DNA of 44,825 nucleotides from Exilispira sp. (GCA_012517545.1 JAAYUW010000048.1:1-44825); one strand, 5' to 3'; counted from the stretch's first letter, positions 20,026-29,501 are shown. Notes: a model not told the origin generated them from the sequence alone. Numbers and translations: made by a program.

Positions 20026-20053
20026 AAATTAATGGAATATATATTTTTGTCAA
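20026..20053 (-). promoter_or_regulatory. Promoter for the rplU cluster
   Basis: On the minus strand a perfect TTGACA at 20053-20048 is followed after 16 bases by TAATTT at 20031-20026. The start point would lie about 30 bases before the rplU ATG. The -35 is the best in this spacer; the -10 is poor. Confidence 0.5.
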
Positions 20054-20280
20054 TAAAAAACTGAGATGACCTTTCCTCTTATTTTTTTGTATAAACTGAT
20101 GAAACTACTCTTATAAGAATTTAGGTTACCATTTTAAAGATGTTTTTGTCTTATTATTAAATAATTATTGTAATAGCACAAAAGTAAACCTGAAACTCAG
20201 ATGAAATATTTCCATATAAATTTCAAATAAAAAGATGTTTCTTTCCACACAACAATTTTTCATAAAGTCGAAAAAATGGA

Positions 20281-20763
20281 TCAAAAAAAAGATTCTATTA
20301 GTGTTTTGATATTTGGAAAGATTGATTTACAAATTAGTATACTGGATAGAGAACTTATAAACCCTATAAGTATACCGCAAGAAATATCTACAAAGTCATG
20401 TTGTCTTGTGTATATTTTTAAAAAAATAACAAGAGCTAAAACAACTAAAAAGATAATAAAAGAATTATTCTTAAAATAAAAAAATATAATGGCAAATGAA
20501 AGAAGAGATGCTGTATGTCCTGAAGGAAATGAATATTTATTACCAAATGCCCTATTTTCATTTAAAGTAAGATCTTTTCTTTCTTTTTTAACAATATTTT
20601 TAATAGAAATAACCAATAAGGATGAAAAAAAAAGAGAAAATAATTGATAAAAACCAAGGTCAAATCTATAAAAACACATCAAAATTGATATCATTAAAAG
20701 AGAATAAAAACCGGTAAGAAGATTTATGATAATAGCTAATTTTTTTAGTATTTTGATATTCAT
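20281..20763 (-). CDS. PAP2 family membrane phosphatase
   Basis: The 160-residue protein has about five membrane segments. It carries the PAP2 active-site blocks KNIVKKERKD (block 1, without the usual Arg-Pro), YSFPSGHTAS (block 2) and YTRQHDFVDISCG (block 3 with Arg, His and Asp). It is likely an undecaprenyl-pyrophosphate or phosphatidate-type phosphatase; which cannot be read from the sequence. The ATG at 20763 is chosen, because the in-frame TTG right after the lepB stop lacks a binding site. It lies 24 bases after lepB and is probably co-transcribed with it. Confidence 0.8.
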   Translation of the reverse strand: MNIKILKKLAIIINLLTGFYSLLMISILMCFYRFDLGFYQLFSLFFSSLLVISIKNIVKKERKDLTLNENRAFGNKYSFPSGHTASLLSFAIIFFYFKNNSFIIFLVVLALVIFLKIYTRQHDFVDISCGILIGFISSLSSILICKSIFPNIKTLIESFF

Positions 20764-20787
20764 AAAAAGAAGATATAATCTTAACAA

Positions 20788-21462
20788 TTATTTAATAATA
20801 ATTTTAAAAAGTTCAGATGTTCTGATTTTCTTTGCATCTCTATCATAACTCCAGTATATTAAAAGTGGGGCTGCAAAGATATTCTTTTTTGGGACGAACC
20901 CCCATTCTCTAGAATCATAAGAGTTGTCCCGGTTATCACCCATGACAAAATAGTGGTTTTTAGGTACAGTTATTGGACCAAAGTTTGGTCTAACGAAATC
21001 AGGGTTGCTTTCATAAAGAGGATCACTTATATACTGGGTATATGGTTCATCAAGTAGCTGTCCATTGACAAAAACATTTTTTCCTCTTATTTCGACTATA
21101 TCACCAGGTAAACCGATGACTCTTTTAACATAGTACTCTCTTTCATTAAGAGGGAACTTAAAAATGACTATTGATTGCCTTTTGATCTTTAAAATGGCAG
21201 GCATCTTGATATCGGTGAATGGGATATATCCTCCATAAAGTATAGGTAAACCGATTAGTTTTGTTCCTGTCATTATTGTAGGTTCCATAGATGGAGTAGA
21301 AACTTCATATCCAGCAATAATAAGAGGTCTTATAATAAGAAAAAATAAAACTGTTATAATTATTAAATCTCTAAGAAAGAGAGAAATTTTTTCAAGCTGG
21401 GTCATATCATCTGCATCTTTTTGTATTTTGCCAAGCATTAGCTTCCAGAAATCTTTGTTCAT
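20788..21462 (-). CDS. lepB: Signal peptidase I
   Basis: This membrane-bound Ser/Lys protease removes signal peptides from secreted proteins. The 224-residue sequence has one membrane anchor (about residues 32-50). The catalytic Ser58 is in STPSMEPTI, Lys113 is in YYVKRVIGLPGD, and the C-terminal box is GDNRDNSYDSREWGFV. AAAGGA precedes the ATG. It heads a short minus-strand unit with the PAP2 gene. Its upstream region is the long spacer shared with the purine operon on the other strand. Confidence 0.96.
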   Translation of the reverse strand: MNKDFWKLMLGKIQKDADDMTQLEKISLFLRDLIIITVLFFLIIRPLIIAGYEVSTPSMEPTIMTGTKLIGLPILYGGYIPFTDIKMPAILKIKRQSIVIFKFPLNEREYYVKRVIGLPGDIVEIRGKNVFVNGQLLDEPYTQYISDPLYESNPDFVRPNFGPITVPKNHYFVMGDNRDNSYDSREWGFVPKKNIFAAPLLIYWSYDRDAKKIRTSELFKIIIK

Positions 21463-21994
21463 AAAAATCCTTTTACTCTGTTTTTAGGGCAAAGCCATAA
21501 AAAAAATTGATTTATTTTAAATACTGTCTTAAACAAGTTATAGTAACGAATTAAAATATCAAAAGTACAAATAAGTAACAGTAAATGTTAATTAATAAAA
21601 TTAGGTAACTAAACTATAAAATTAAAAAGTGTACACCCAGATGGATATACAAAATTTGTCTTTTTTTTACTAAAAAATAAGTACAATTAACTAAATAATT
21701 AAAATAGATAAAATAATCATAAAAAAGAAAAAAGAAATAAATTAGTTTACTTATTGATATTATCTTATAATTATAAAAATCCTAAAAACATTTTATTCGA
21801 AAGATAAACATTTTCAATAAATATTTTATAGTTTAAGCTAAATTTAAAAAATTATGTGGATGATTCACTTTAAATAAGTTATCTGTTGTAATAAAATTAT
21901 TTTAAAAAGATATGAGAAACTCACAAATTATTTTTTAAAAATCTAAACTAAACTATAAAAAATATAAAAAATCCACTAAAGGTAAATTTTAAAG

Positions 21995-22022
21995 TTGCAA
22001 ATTTTATTTATTAATATAAAAT
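21995..22022 (+). promoter_or_regulatory. Promoter of the purine operon
   Basis: TTGCAA at 21995-22000 and TAAAAT at 22017-22022 are separated by 16 bases. The expected start point near 22029 falls just before the riboswitch aptamer at 22038, as expected for a promoter driving a riboswitch leader. The agreement with the aptamer is what makes this promoter credible. Confidence 0.65.
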
Positions 22023-22037
22023 GTAATCGATAAATCC

Positions 22038-22104
22038 TTCCATATAATCCTGGAAATTGGTCCGGGAGTTTCTACCAGCAGACCTAAATCTGCTGACTAT
22101 GGAG
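22038..22104 (+). promoter_or_regulatory. Guanine-type purine riboswitch aptamer
   Basis: The three-way junction fits the purine riboswitch. P1 is TTCCATA (22038-22044) with TATGGAG (22098-22104). P2 is TCCTGGA (22048-22054) with TCCGGGA (22061-22067). P3 is CAGCAGA (22076-22082) with TCTGCTG (22089-22095). The junction has the conserved TATAAT at J1/2 and GTTTCTAC at J2/3, and GACTAT around J3/1. The specificity base at 22097 is C, which pairs with guanine or hypoxanthine (adenine riboswitches have U). The kissing loops keep the GG (L2) and CC (L3) partners, but with this pairing both are six bases, one short of the usual seven. It should repress the pur genes when guanine is high. Confidence 0.93.
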
Positions 22105-22116
22105 CGATATTTTATT

Positions 22117-22162
22117 GCTCTTCGAATTTTAAGAAGAGCCATATTTTATAATGGCTTTGTTT
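22117..22162 (+). promoter_or_regulatory. Candidate expression platform of the riboswitch
   Basis: Two overlapping hairpins follow the aptamer. GCTCTTC (22117-22123) pairs with GAAGAGC (22133-22139), and AGCCAT (22137-22142) pairs with ATGGCT (22151-22156) followed by TTGTTT. The second resembles a weak intrinsic terminator and shares three bases with the first. A third alternative, GAGCGAT (22102-22108) with ATTGCTC (22114-22120), would compete with P1. This is a plausible terminator/antiterminator arrangement, but which fold belongs to which ligand state is not clear from pairing alone. Confidence 0.45.
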
Positions 22163-22623
22163 GGTTGTCATCCTCTTCATAGAGAGTATCAATAAACTTA
22201 AGTCATACCTACCTCCTTCGCAGTGGCTATTCTTTCTCTATCGCTTTAGGAAACTCCCTCGATCAATTTTTCACATGGATTTTATTCAAATTTAGGTAAA
22301 TTAAAATATAAGAAATTTTTCTATTTATGTCTAATTTTTTAATATATCTATTTTACTTTATCTAAGATGCACATTTAATATTCAGATATTATTTAATTTA
22401 CTTTTGTTTATTTTGAAAAAATTTAGGTTCATCCAACAAATTTGTACTTTACTTTTTTATTTATAAACATCAGAAAATCTACCTTTTTTAAACTTTTGCA
22501 AAAGTAAAGATTGACCATGTTTTTAATTTATTCACTGTTTCTCTTTCTTTAATTTTAGTTTTTCTTTAATAAAAAAAGCCTTGGTTTTCTGTTTAGAATG
22601 ATTTATTTATTTTTGGAGGATTG

Positions 22624-25600
22624 ATGCAGTCTTTCAGGATGCTCTTAGAGAAAAAAGAGCAGATCGATATTGAATCAAAAAATTTATTAAATGAAATCGT
22701 TAGTTATTTACATATTCCACAGGTTGAGAAGGTTAAAATCTTTTCTATTTACGATCTTCTTTTCCCTGAAGATATTCCTTTTGATCTGGCTAAAACGATA
22801 ACCTTATCTTCGCTTTCAGAAAGAGAAGTTGATAACACATTTTTTGATTTTTCAAATCGGATAGATACAAAGTATATCTGTGATCATTTGATGAAAGAAA
22901 GTGATATCAGTAAATTAAATAAAATCAATGAATCAAGTAAAATCAACCTCATTCCTATAGCCTTGCTTGATGGTCAGTTTGATCAAAAAGCTGATTCAGC
23001 AATATCGTGTTTAATGCTGGCTTCGAATAACGATAAAATCCAGGTTAAAACTGCAAAATTGTATTGTATTATAGGTGAGCTTACTGCTGAGAAACTTTCT
23101 AAAATAAAAAATTACCTTTTAAATCCTGTGGATTCATGCACTATCAATATCGATGCTCCGAGGGAGTTTCTAAAGGCGAAGAATGAAGTTAAATCCTCAA
23201 GGTCATATAAGATAAATATATTAAATGATTTTAGCTCTTACGATACTGAAAAGCTGGAAGAATTGTCTAAAAATTATAAACTGGCAATGAGTATTGATGA
23301 TCTTCATTTTTTGCAACATTTTTGCATTGCTAACAGCAAGCAAATTAACGAATATGAACTGAAGATACTTGATACATACTGGTCTGATCACTGCCGACAT
23401 ACGACTTTCAATACTTTAATAGAAGATATCGAGTTTGAAAGCTCAACTGATATAAGAGCTAAAGCCTTAGAAAGATTCAAAAAAATAAGAAAAAAGTTTA
23501 TCGATGAGAGTGAACCTGTAAGTTTGATGCAAATTGGTACCATTTATGCTAAATACTGCAGGGAAAATGGCTTGATGCCTGATCTGGAACAGTCAGAAGA
23601 GGTAAATGCCTGCAATATAATTGTTAAGGATAAAGACTCACGGGACTGGCTTGTGGCTTTTAAAAATGAAACTCACAATCATCCAACTGAGATAGAACCT
23701 TTTGGAGGTGCTTCGACATGTCTTGGCGGAGCGATAAGGGATCCACTATCTTCACGAACCTATGTGTTCGCAGCTATGAGAGTTACAGGTAGTGGAGATC
23801 CAGGGCAGCCAGTTGAAAAAACAATGAAAGGAAAATTGCCTCAAAGAAAGATAACTACATCGGCGGCAAAAGGTTTTTCATCTTATGGTAACCAGATCGG
23901 TCTGGCTACAGCAAATGTTGTTGAGTTTTATCATGATAATTTTACAGCCAAGAGACTTGAAGCCGGAGCTGTGATAGGTGCGGCACCTAAAGAAAATGTT
24001 GTGAGAAAGAAACCTTTAAATGGAGACCTTGTTGTTTTAGTTGGGGGCAGAACTGGAAGAGATGGTATAGGTGGTGCTACTGGCTCATCAAAGGTTCATG
24101 ATAAAGATTCCATAAATGTGGCAGGCGCAGAGGTCCAGAAGGGGAATGCCGTTGTTGAAAGAAAATTACAGAGGTTTTTTGCAAATCGAGAAGTGGCTCG
24201 TAAGATAAAGAGATGCAACGACTTTGGCGCCGGTGGTGTTGCAATAGCCGTTGGTGAGCTTGCAGATGGGCTTGATATCTACCTTGATAAGATACCTTTA
24301 AAATACGATGGACTAAGTCCAGTTGAAATAATTTTATCGGAATCCCAGGAGAGAATGGCCTGCGTTGTTGCAAAAGATGATGTCACCGATTTCATCAAAT
24401 GTGCCAACCAGGAAGATTTACAGGCCACAATTATTGCAAGAGTTACAGATAAAAAAGAACTTTGTCTTTATTATGATAAAAAGAAAGTTGCAGGTATTCC
24501 TGAAAACCTGCTAAATTCCAATGGTGCACAAAGAAAATCAAAAGCTTTACCGGGAAAATTTGATCTTGAAAGTTTGCAAAATCTTTTCAAAAATATTGAA
24601 CAGTTGAGTTATTGTGATCTTCTATCAAGCCTTAATGTTGCATCGCTGCAGAAACTTTCCGAATGGTTCGATAGCACGATAGGGGGCTACTCGCTTTATC
24701 TTCCTTATGGAGGACTCTACCAGAACTCTCCCTGTGAAGGGATAGCCAGTGTTTTACCTGATATCGATATTATATCTGATAATAAATATCTTTCATCAAG
24801 CGAACAAAGTAAGCAACATAATCAACACAATCAGTACAATCAGCACAGTTCACAAACGGCAGTATTCATGGCTTCTGGTTACAGCCCACAATTCATGTCA
24901 GCAAATCCTTTTGTTGGTGCGTATTGGTCGGTAGTGGAGTCTATCACGAGAATTGTTGCTATGGGTGGTGACTTCCATAGGATCCGCTTATCACTGCAGG
25001 AGTACTTTGGCAAACCTTCAAGCAACCAAGTGAAATGGGGTATTGCCCTGTCTGCGATGCTTGGTGCTTTCATGGCTCAAGAAGATTTCAGTTCTCCTGC
25101 AATAGGTGGAAAAGATAGTATGTCTGGCTCTTTTGATGATATCGATGTTCCTCCGACTCTTATAAGCTTTGCAGTTTCAACATCCAGCGAAGATTCTGCA
25201 TTATCTGACTATTTTATCAAATCAGACGATCATGTGTATCTTTTATTTACCCCCTTATCAGAGGACTTTCTTCCAGATAAAACGCGATGTTTGTTAAATT
25301 TTGAGTTTTTTAATTATCTTAACAGAAGAAATCTTATACTTAGCGCCAGGACTGTTCGTTATTTTGGTATTCGCGAGGCAATCTTCAAAAGCTGCATTGG
25401 TAATATGATTGGTTTTAAATTTGATGATGTCTTTAACATGATCGATAAGTTTAGATTTGCTGATGGTTTTAATTCTGCTGATCAATTTAAATTGAAGAAT
25501 AATTTCCAAAATAACTATGATTATAAAATAGACATAAAAACTCCGATGATAGGATCTATAATATTTGAAACAGGTTTAACTGAGTCAGAGATGGACGATT

Positions 25601-26748
25601 ATCTTGAAAAATTTATTTTGCAACTTAAAGAATCAAAAGAAGTGACAGATTTTATCGGGCATCAAGCTATAGAGCAGGATTCAGCTGTCTTTATTACTCA
25701 TTTAGGCAAAACGATTTCTGAAAGGATCATTTCAACAAAAGATTCACAGAATGATCTGGATAAACTTCTTTACTACTATGAAAAACCTTTGCTATCTGTT
25801 TTCCATAATGAAACATCACTACTTGCAGAGGCTCAAACCTTGAAATGGAAAAATGAAATAGAAAAAAATAGTAATTTTTGGGGTTACTCAAAAAAAAGTG
25901 TGAATATAGATATCGGTGATATTGAAAAGAAAATCATAATTCCTCAATCTAATTTGCCAAAAGCAGTGATAGTAGTATTTCCAGGCACAAACTGCGAGTT
26001 CGATACAGCAAGAGCATTTCAGAAAAGTGGTATAAGAACAGAAATTATCGTGGTTAAAACGCTTACAAGAAGTGCTTTAAAAGAATCCATAGATGATTTT
26101 GCTAAATCAATAGAAGATTGTCAGATATTGAGTATCCCTGGTGGTTTTTCTATGGGTGATGAGCCGGATGGCTCGGGAAAGTTTATTGCGGCTTTTCTTA
26201 AAACCGAAAAGGTAGCTGACTCTATAGAAAGACTTTTAAATAAAAAAGGTTTAATAGTTGGTATTTGTAATGGATTTCAGGCATTGATTAAATCCGGTCT
26301 TTTAACAAGAAATGTCACATTTTCAGATGGCGTTTCTAAGCCTACCCTGACACAAAATTCAACTGGTAGACATGTCAGCAGGATTGTTAAGATTAAAGTT
26401 CTTCCAAATAGATCTCCCTGGCATTTACTTTCAAAGCCAGATGAGGTATATACTATACCTGTATCTCATGGAGAAGGGAGATTTTTCGCTGATGATGAAG
26501 TATGCTACAAACTTTTAAAAAATGGACAGATTTCATCGGTCTATGTTGATTCGCAAAATAAAATAGCATTGAATTATCCAGATAACCCAAATGGATCTTG
26601 CTTTGCTGTAGAATCCATGATAAGCGAAGATGGACTTATACTCGGAAAGATGGGGCACACAGAAAGGGTAATAGATGGAAGATTAAAAAATTACCCATAC
26701 TTAAAAGCTGAACCTATTTTTGAGTCTGCGAGTTATTACTTTAAATAA
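22624..26748 (+). CDS. purL: Phosphoribosylformylglycinamidine synthase, single-chain form
   Basis: The enzyme makes FGAM from FGAR, glutamine and ATP, the fourth step to IMP. The 1374-residue protein joins synthase and glutaminase domains. Diagnostic sequences are DTYWSDHCRHTTFNT (about residue 255), FKNETHNHPTEIEPFGGAST (about 350), the repeated AIRS-like domains, and a C-terminal class I glutaminase with VVFPGTNCEFDTARA, SIPGGFSMGD, GICNGFQAL (nucleophile Cys1215), VSHGEGRFF and MGHTERV. The DTYWSDHCRHTTF form is that of the clostridial-type enzyme. A His/Asn/Gln-rich insert lies near residue 730. The ATG at 22624 is preferred over the TTG before it because GGAGG would sit too close to the TTG. 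It is the first gene after the guanine riboswitch. Confidence 0.97.
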   Translation: MQSFRMLLEKKEQIDIESKNLLNEIVSYLHIPQVEKVKIFSIYDLLFPEDIPFDLAKTITLSSLSEREVDNTFFDFSNRIDTKYICDHLMKESDISKLNKINESSKINLIPIALLDGQFDQKADSAISCLMLASNNDKIQVKTAKLYCIIGELTAEKLSKIKNYLLNPVDSCTINIDAPREFLKAKNEVKSSRSYKINILNDFSSYDTEKLEELSKNYKLAMSIDDLHFLQHFCIANSKQINEYELKILDTYWSDHCRHTTFNTLIEDIEFESSTDIRAKALERFKKIRKKFIDESEPVSLMQIGTIYAKYCRENGLMPDLEQSEEVNACNIIVKDKDSRDWLVAFKNETHNHPTEIEPFGGASTCLGGAIRDPLSSRTYVFAAMRVTGSGDPGQPVEKTMKGKLPQRKITTSAAKGFSSYGNQIGLATANVVEFYHDNFTAKRLEAGAVIGAAPKENVVRKKPLNGDLVVLVGGRTGRDGIGGATGSSKVHDKDSINVAGAEVQKGNAVVERKLQRFFANREVARKIKRCNDFGAGGVAIAVGELADGLDIYLDKIPLKYDGLSPVEIILSESQERMACVVAKDDVTDFIKCANQEDLQATIIARVTDKKELCLYYDKKKVAGIPENLLNSNGAQRKSKALPGKFDLESLQNLFKNIEQLSYCDLLSSLNVASLQKLSEWFDSTIGGYSLYLPYGGLYQNSPCEGIASVLPDIDIISDNKYLSSSEQSKQHNQHNQYNQHSSQTAVFMASGYSPQFMSANPFVGAYWSVVESITRIVAMGGDFHRIRLSLQEYFGKPSSNQVKWGIALSAMLGAFMAQEDFSSPAIGGKDSMSGSFDDIDVPPTLISFAVSTSSEDSALSDYFIKSDDHVYLLFTPLSEDFLPDKTRCLLNFEFFNYLNRRNLILSARTVRYFGIREAIFKSCIGNMIGFKFDDVFNMIDKFRFADGFNSADQFKLKNNFQNNYDYKIDIKTPMIGSIIFETGLTESEMDDYLEKFILQLKESKEVTDFIGHQAIEQDSAVFITHLGKTISERIISTKDSQNDLDKLLYYYEKPLLSVFHNETSLLAEAQTLKWKNEIEKNSNFWGYSKKSVNIDIGDIEKKIIIPQSNLPKAVIVVFPGTNCEFDTARAFQKSGIRTEIIVVKTLTRSALKESIDDFAKSIEDCQILSIPGGFSMGDEPDGSGKFIAAFLKTEKVADSIERLLNKKGLIVGICNGFQALIKSGLLTRNVTFSDGVSKPTLTQNSTGRHVSRIVKIKVLPNRSPWHLLSKPDEVYTIPVSHGEGRFFADDEVCYKLLKNGQISSVYVDSQNKIALNYPDNPNGSCFAVESMISEDGLILGKMGHTERVIDGRLKNYPYLKAEPIFESASYYFK

Positions 26749-26899
26749 AACTTACTCTTATCTTTTTTTATAAAAGTTATACAAACGAAGCTTTAGGTAA
26801 AATTTAAAAAATAAGCTTTTTTCGGTTTTTCGTCGCATGTCTAAGCCATGCCAACAAAGTGAAGAGTGAAAAATAGTTAAAAAAATTAAAGGAAAATAG

Positions 26900-27604
26900 A
26901 TGGATAAATTTGAGCAATTATATGAAGGAAAAGCCAAGAAAGTATATCAATATGATGATGATCATGTTTTGATATACTACAAAGATGATGCCACGGCATT
27001 TGATGGTCAGAAAAAAGCCATTTTAAAAAGTAAAGGTTTTTTAAATAATCTCATCTGTTCATATATTTTCGAAATTTTAAATGAAAAAAAGATTCCGACT
27101 CATTTCATAAAAAAATATGATGATAGATCGGAGCTCTGTTTAAAAACATCCATAATACCGCTTGAGGTTATAGTAAGAAATCTAGCTGCCGGGAGTATGG
27201 CTAAAAGATATGGAATTGCTGAGGGAACTGAACTTTCAACAACTGTTTTTGAACTCAGCTATAAGGATGATTCTTTGCATGATCCCATGATAAATGATTA
27301 CCATGTCATAGCCTTGAATATTGCATCAAGGGAACAACTAGATGTTATATACAACCTTGCAGCAAGTGTAAACAATATATTAAAAGAACTCTTTTCAAGT
27401 GTCGATATAATTCTGGTTGATTTTAAGCTTGAATTTGGATTTTATAAAGATAAAATAATTTTAGCTGATGAAATTTCACCTGATACATGTAGATTATGGG
27501 ATAAAACTACAAAGGAAAAACTTGATAAAGATAGGTTCAGAAGAGACCTTGGTAATGTTATTGAATCGTATAAAGAAATAGCAAAAAGATTGAAAATATT
27601 TTAA
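26900..27604 (+). CDS. purC: SAICAR synthetase
   Basis: The enzyme joins CAIR and aspartate with ATP to give SAICAR. The 234-residue sequence is of normal bacterial length, with [14 protein letters not shown] at the start, the [12 protein letters not shown] loop, [15 protein letters not shown], and the C-terminal [19 protein letters not shown] precedes the ATG. It lies 151 bases after purL; this spacer holds a small hairpin (GCATG with CATGC near 26834-26850) but no T tract. purE and purB, which act just before and after it, are not in the window. Confidence 0.97.
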   Translation: MDKFEQLYEGKAKKVYQYDDDHVLIYYKDDATAFDGQKKAILKSKGFLNNLICSYIFEILNEKKIPTHFIKKYDDRSELCLKTSIIPLEVIVRNLAAGSMAKRYGIAEGTELSTTVFELSYKDDSLHDPMINDYHVIALNIASREQLDVIYNLAASVNNILKELFSSVDIILVDFKLEFGFYKDKIILADEISPDTCRLWDKTTKEKLDKDRFRRDLGNVIESYKEIAKRLKIF

Positions 27605-27646
27605 TTTTAATTTTATTGATTTTTTTCAAAATTTAAGGGATTTTTT

Positions 27647-29128
27647 ATGATGATTAACGACGAATCAACAGATTTGAATACTTATAAAGAGTTTTACTCT
27701 GAGAGATTTTCAGATAAATTTAAAGAAGAATGTGGAGTATTTGGCATCTATTCACTTCATAATAAGGGAGAATGCGAGGCTGAAGAAAAGCAAGCCGTTA
27801 AAAAAGTTGGGACAATGACCTATTATGGTTTGATGGCTTTACAGCATAGAGGTGAGGAAAGTTGTGGTATAACAGTTTCCAACGGGCAAGATCTTGTAAG
27901 TTATAAAGGTATGGGGTTAGTATCGGATGTTTTTAATGAAGCAATCCTTAAGAAATTTTCAGGATTTGCATCTATCGGTCATGTGAGATATTCAACGACT
28001 GGAAAACCCACGATAGAAAATGCTCAGCCACTTGTTGTAGATTCTAAAGTCGGTAAAATTGCTATCGCTCACAATGGAAATCTTGTGAATGCAAATATTT
28101 TGAAGGAATTGATGGAAGATGCTGGGGTAATATTTCAGACAGATTCAGATAGCGAGGTCCTTTTAAATCTTATTTCAAGAAATCTTAGTAAAGGACTTGA
28201 AAAGGCAATTCTTGATGGTATTTCAGCTGTAAAGGGTTCATTTGCAATAGTGCTTTTAACAAAAGATAAACTTATTGCAGCTAGAGACCCAAATGGTATA
28301 AGACCCCTTGTGCTGGGAAAACTCAGAAATAGCTATATTGTTTGTTCGGAAACATGTGCTCTGGATGCAATAGGCGCACAGTTTATAAGAAATATTGCAC
28401 CTGCAGAAATTGTCATTATTGATGAAAATGGAGTTAACAGTATAACTGTATATGAAAAAACTAAACAGATGATATGCGCCTTTGAGTATATTTATTTTGC
28501 AAGACCAGATAGTTATATAGACGGTATATCTGTTTATTTATCTAGAGTTGAAGCTGGAAAACAACTTTACAATGAGCACAAGATTCAGGCAGATATAGTT
28601 ATAGGTATACCAGATTCAGGCATAGCCGCAGCGATAGGTTATTCTATAGCCAGTGGTATACCGAATGATGTAGGTTTTATAAAGAGTAAATATGTCGGAA
28701 GAACCTTTATAAATCCTTCTGCACATATAAGGGAAGAAAAGGTTTCTGTGAAGATGAATCCACTGAAGGTAAATGTTGAGGGTAAGAGGGTACTTTTAAT
28801 TGATGATTCAATAGTCAGAGGAACTACAAGTAAAAAACTTGTCGAAATGATGCGTAATGCTGGTGCAAAGGAAGTGCATATGGCTATAGCGTCGCCTGTT
28901 GTAAAGTTTCCCTGTTACTTTGGGATAGATACCCCTCTAAGATCCGAATTGATAGGTTCAACAAAAGATATCGAAACCATAAAAAAAGAGATCGGAGCAG
29001 ATTCTTTATCTTATTTGAGTATAGATGGATTAATAAAATCTTTAGAAAATAAAGATATCTATTGTCTTGGTTGCTTTGAGGGGATTTATCCGCAGGCTAC
29101 AACTACAAATGATATTACCCTTTTCTAA
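27647..29128 (+). CDS. purF: Amidophosphoribosyltransferase, iron-sulfur type
   Basis: This enzyme commits PRPP to purine synthesis by making phosphoribosylamine. The 493-residue precursor has a 28-residue propeptide that should be removed to expose the N-terminal nucleophile Cys29 (KEECGVFGIYS). The glutaminase domain has QHRGEES and IAHNGNLVN. The phosphoribosyltransferase domain has the PRPP loop VLLIDDSIVRGTTSKKL (382-398). Four cysteines match the [4Fe-4S] ligands of the Bacillus enzyme: C277 (MICAFEYIYFARPDS), C423 (FPCYFGID), and C473 and C476 (YCLGCFEGIYP). The cluster makes the enzyme oxygen-sensitive, which fits an anaerobe. AAGGGA precedes the ATG. It follows purC by 42 bases. Confidence 0.97.
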   Translation: MMINDESTDLNTYKEFYSERFSDKFKEECGVFGIYSLHNKGECEAEEKQAVKKVGTMTYYGLMALQHRGEESCGITVSNGQDLVSYKGMGLVSDVFNEAILKKFSGFASIGHVRYSTTGKPTIENAQPLVVDSKVGKIAIAHNGNLVNANILKELMEDAGVIFQTDSDSEVLLNLISRNLSKGLEKAILDGISAVKGSFAIVLLTKDKLIAARDPNGIRPLVLGKLRNSYIVCSETCALDAIGAQFIRNIAPAEIVIIDENGVNSITVYEKTKQMICAFEYIYFARPDSYIDGISVYLSRVEAGKQLYNEHKIQADIVIGIPDSGIAAAIGYSIASGIPNDVGFIKSKYVGRTFINPSAHIREEKVSVKMNPLKVNVEGKRVLLIDDSIVRGTTSKKLVEMMRNAGAKEVHMAIASPVVKFPCYFGIDTPLRSELIGSTKDIETIKKEIGADSLSYLSIDGLIKSLENKDIYCLGCFEGIYPQATTTNDITLF

Positions 29129-29501
29129 ATATGTGACTCTCCTGAAATAAGGTATAAATTTAGAAAAAACTATCTAACTGGTACATGCATGACGCGTAAA
29201 CTGCCTTAACATAAATTTTAACTTTACTACCTTTATTAGGTGTGCTTAAGCTGATATACAGCTGATGAAAAATATTGAAGATAATTTATTTTTAGATTTA
29301 AATTCACCTGGCAAATTTAATACAATTATGAATATATTTATTTAATTAAGTAAATAGAATTTTCAAGTATGGACTAGTTTCTATTATTTTAAATTTTTTA
29401 GATATATAGAAAATTTAGGAACTTAGCTTAAAATATTCAAAGAAATATTTGTTAAAAAATATATGAAATTAAATTTTTTATTTTAAATAAAAGGAAAGAC
29501 C
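29129..29501. other. 373-bp spacer between purF and purM
   Basis: This is the largest gap inside the purine cluster. It holds no ORF, tRNA or clear terminator. A short hairpin, AGCTG with CAGCT, lies near 29247-29265. The last 150 bases are very A/T-rich and could hold a second promoter for purM-purD, but no hexamer pair stands out. AAAGGAAAG before 29502 is the purM ribosome binding site. Confidence 0.5.

Larger units (their letters stand above)
21463..22623. other. 1.16-kb divergent spacer holding the purine-operon leader
   Basis: From 21463 to about 21990 the sequence is almost pure A/T with no gene, hairpin or clear lepB promoter. The purL promoter, guanine riboswitch and structured leader occupy 21995-22260 and are listed separately. 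From 22260 to 22610 I see only A/T-rich sequence with no ORF above a few codons, then the GGAGG binding site for purL at 22615-22619. Confidence 0.6.

Noticed and set aside
22190-22220. Minus-strand GAAGGAGG and ATG that would start an ORF
   Set aside because: The frame stops after two codons (ATG ACT TAA), so it encodes nothing.
22201-22260. Minus-strand AGCCACTG followed by GAAGGAGG, resembling part of a cobalamin riboswitch
   Set aside because: The remaining conserved cobalamin blocks are absent, and no B12-related gene lies downstream on that strand; the segment is better explained as part of the purL leader.
24077-24373. 98-codon minus-strand ORF inside purL
   Set aside because: It is antisense to strongly conserved PurL sequence and has no family features; a shadow frame.
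24805-24860. CRISPR-like or tandem repeat array
   Set aside because: The units are a few codons long, lie in frame inside purL and have no spacers.
26834-26850. Terminator between purL and purC
   Set aside because: The GCATG/CATGC hairpin is only five base pairs and has no T tract after it.
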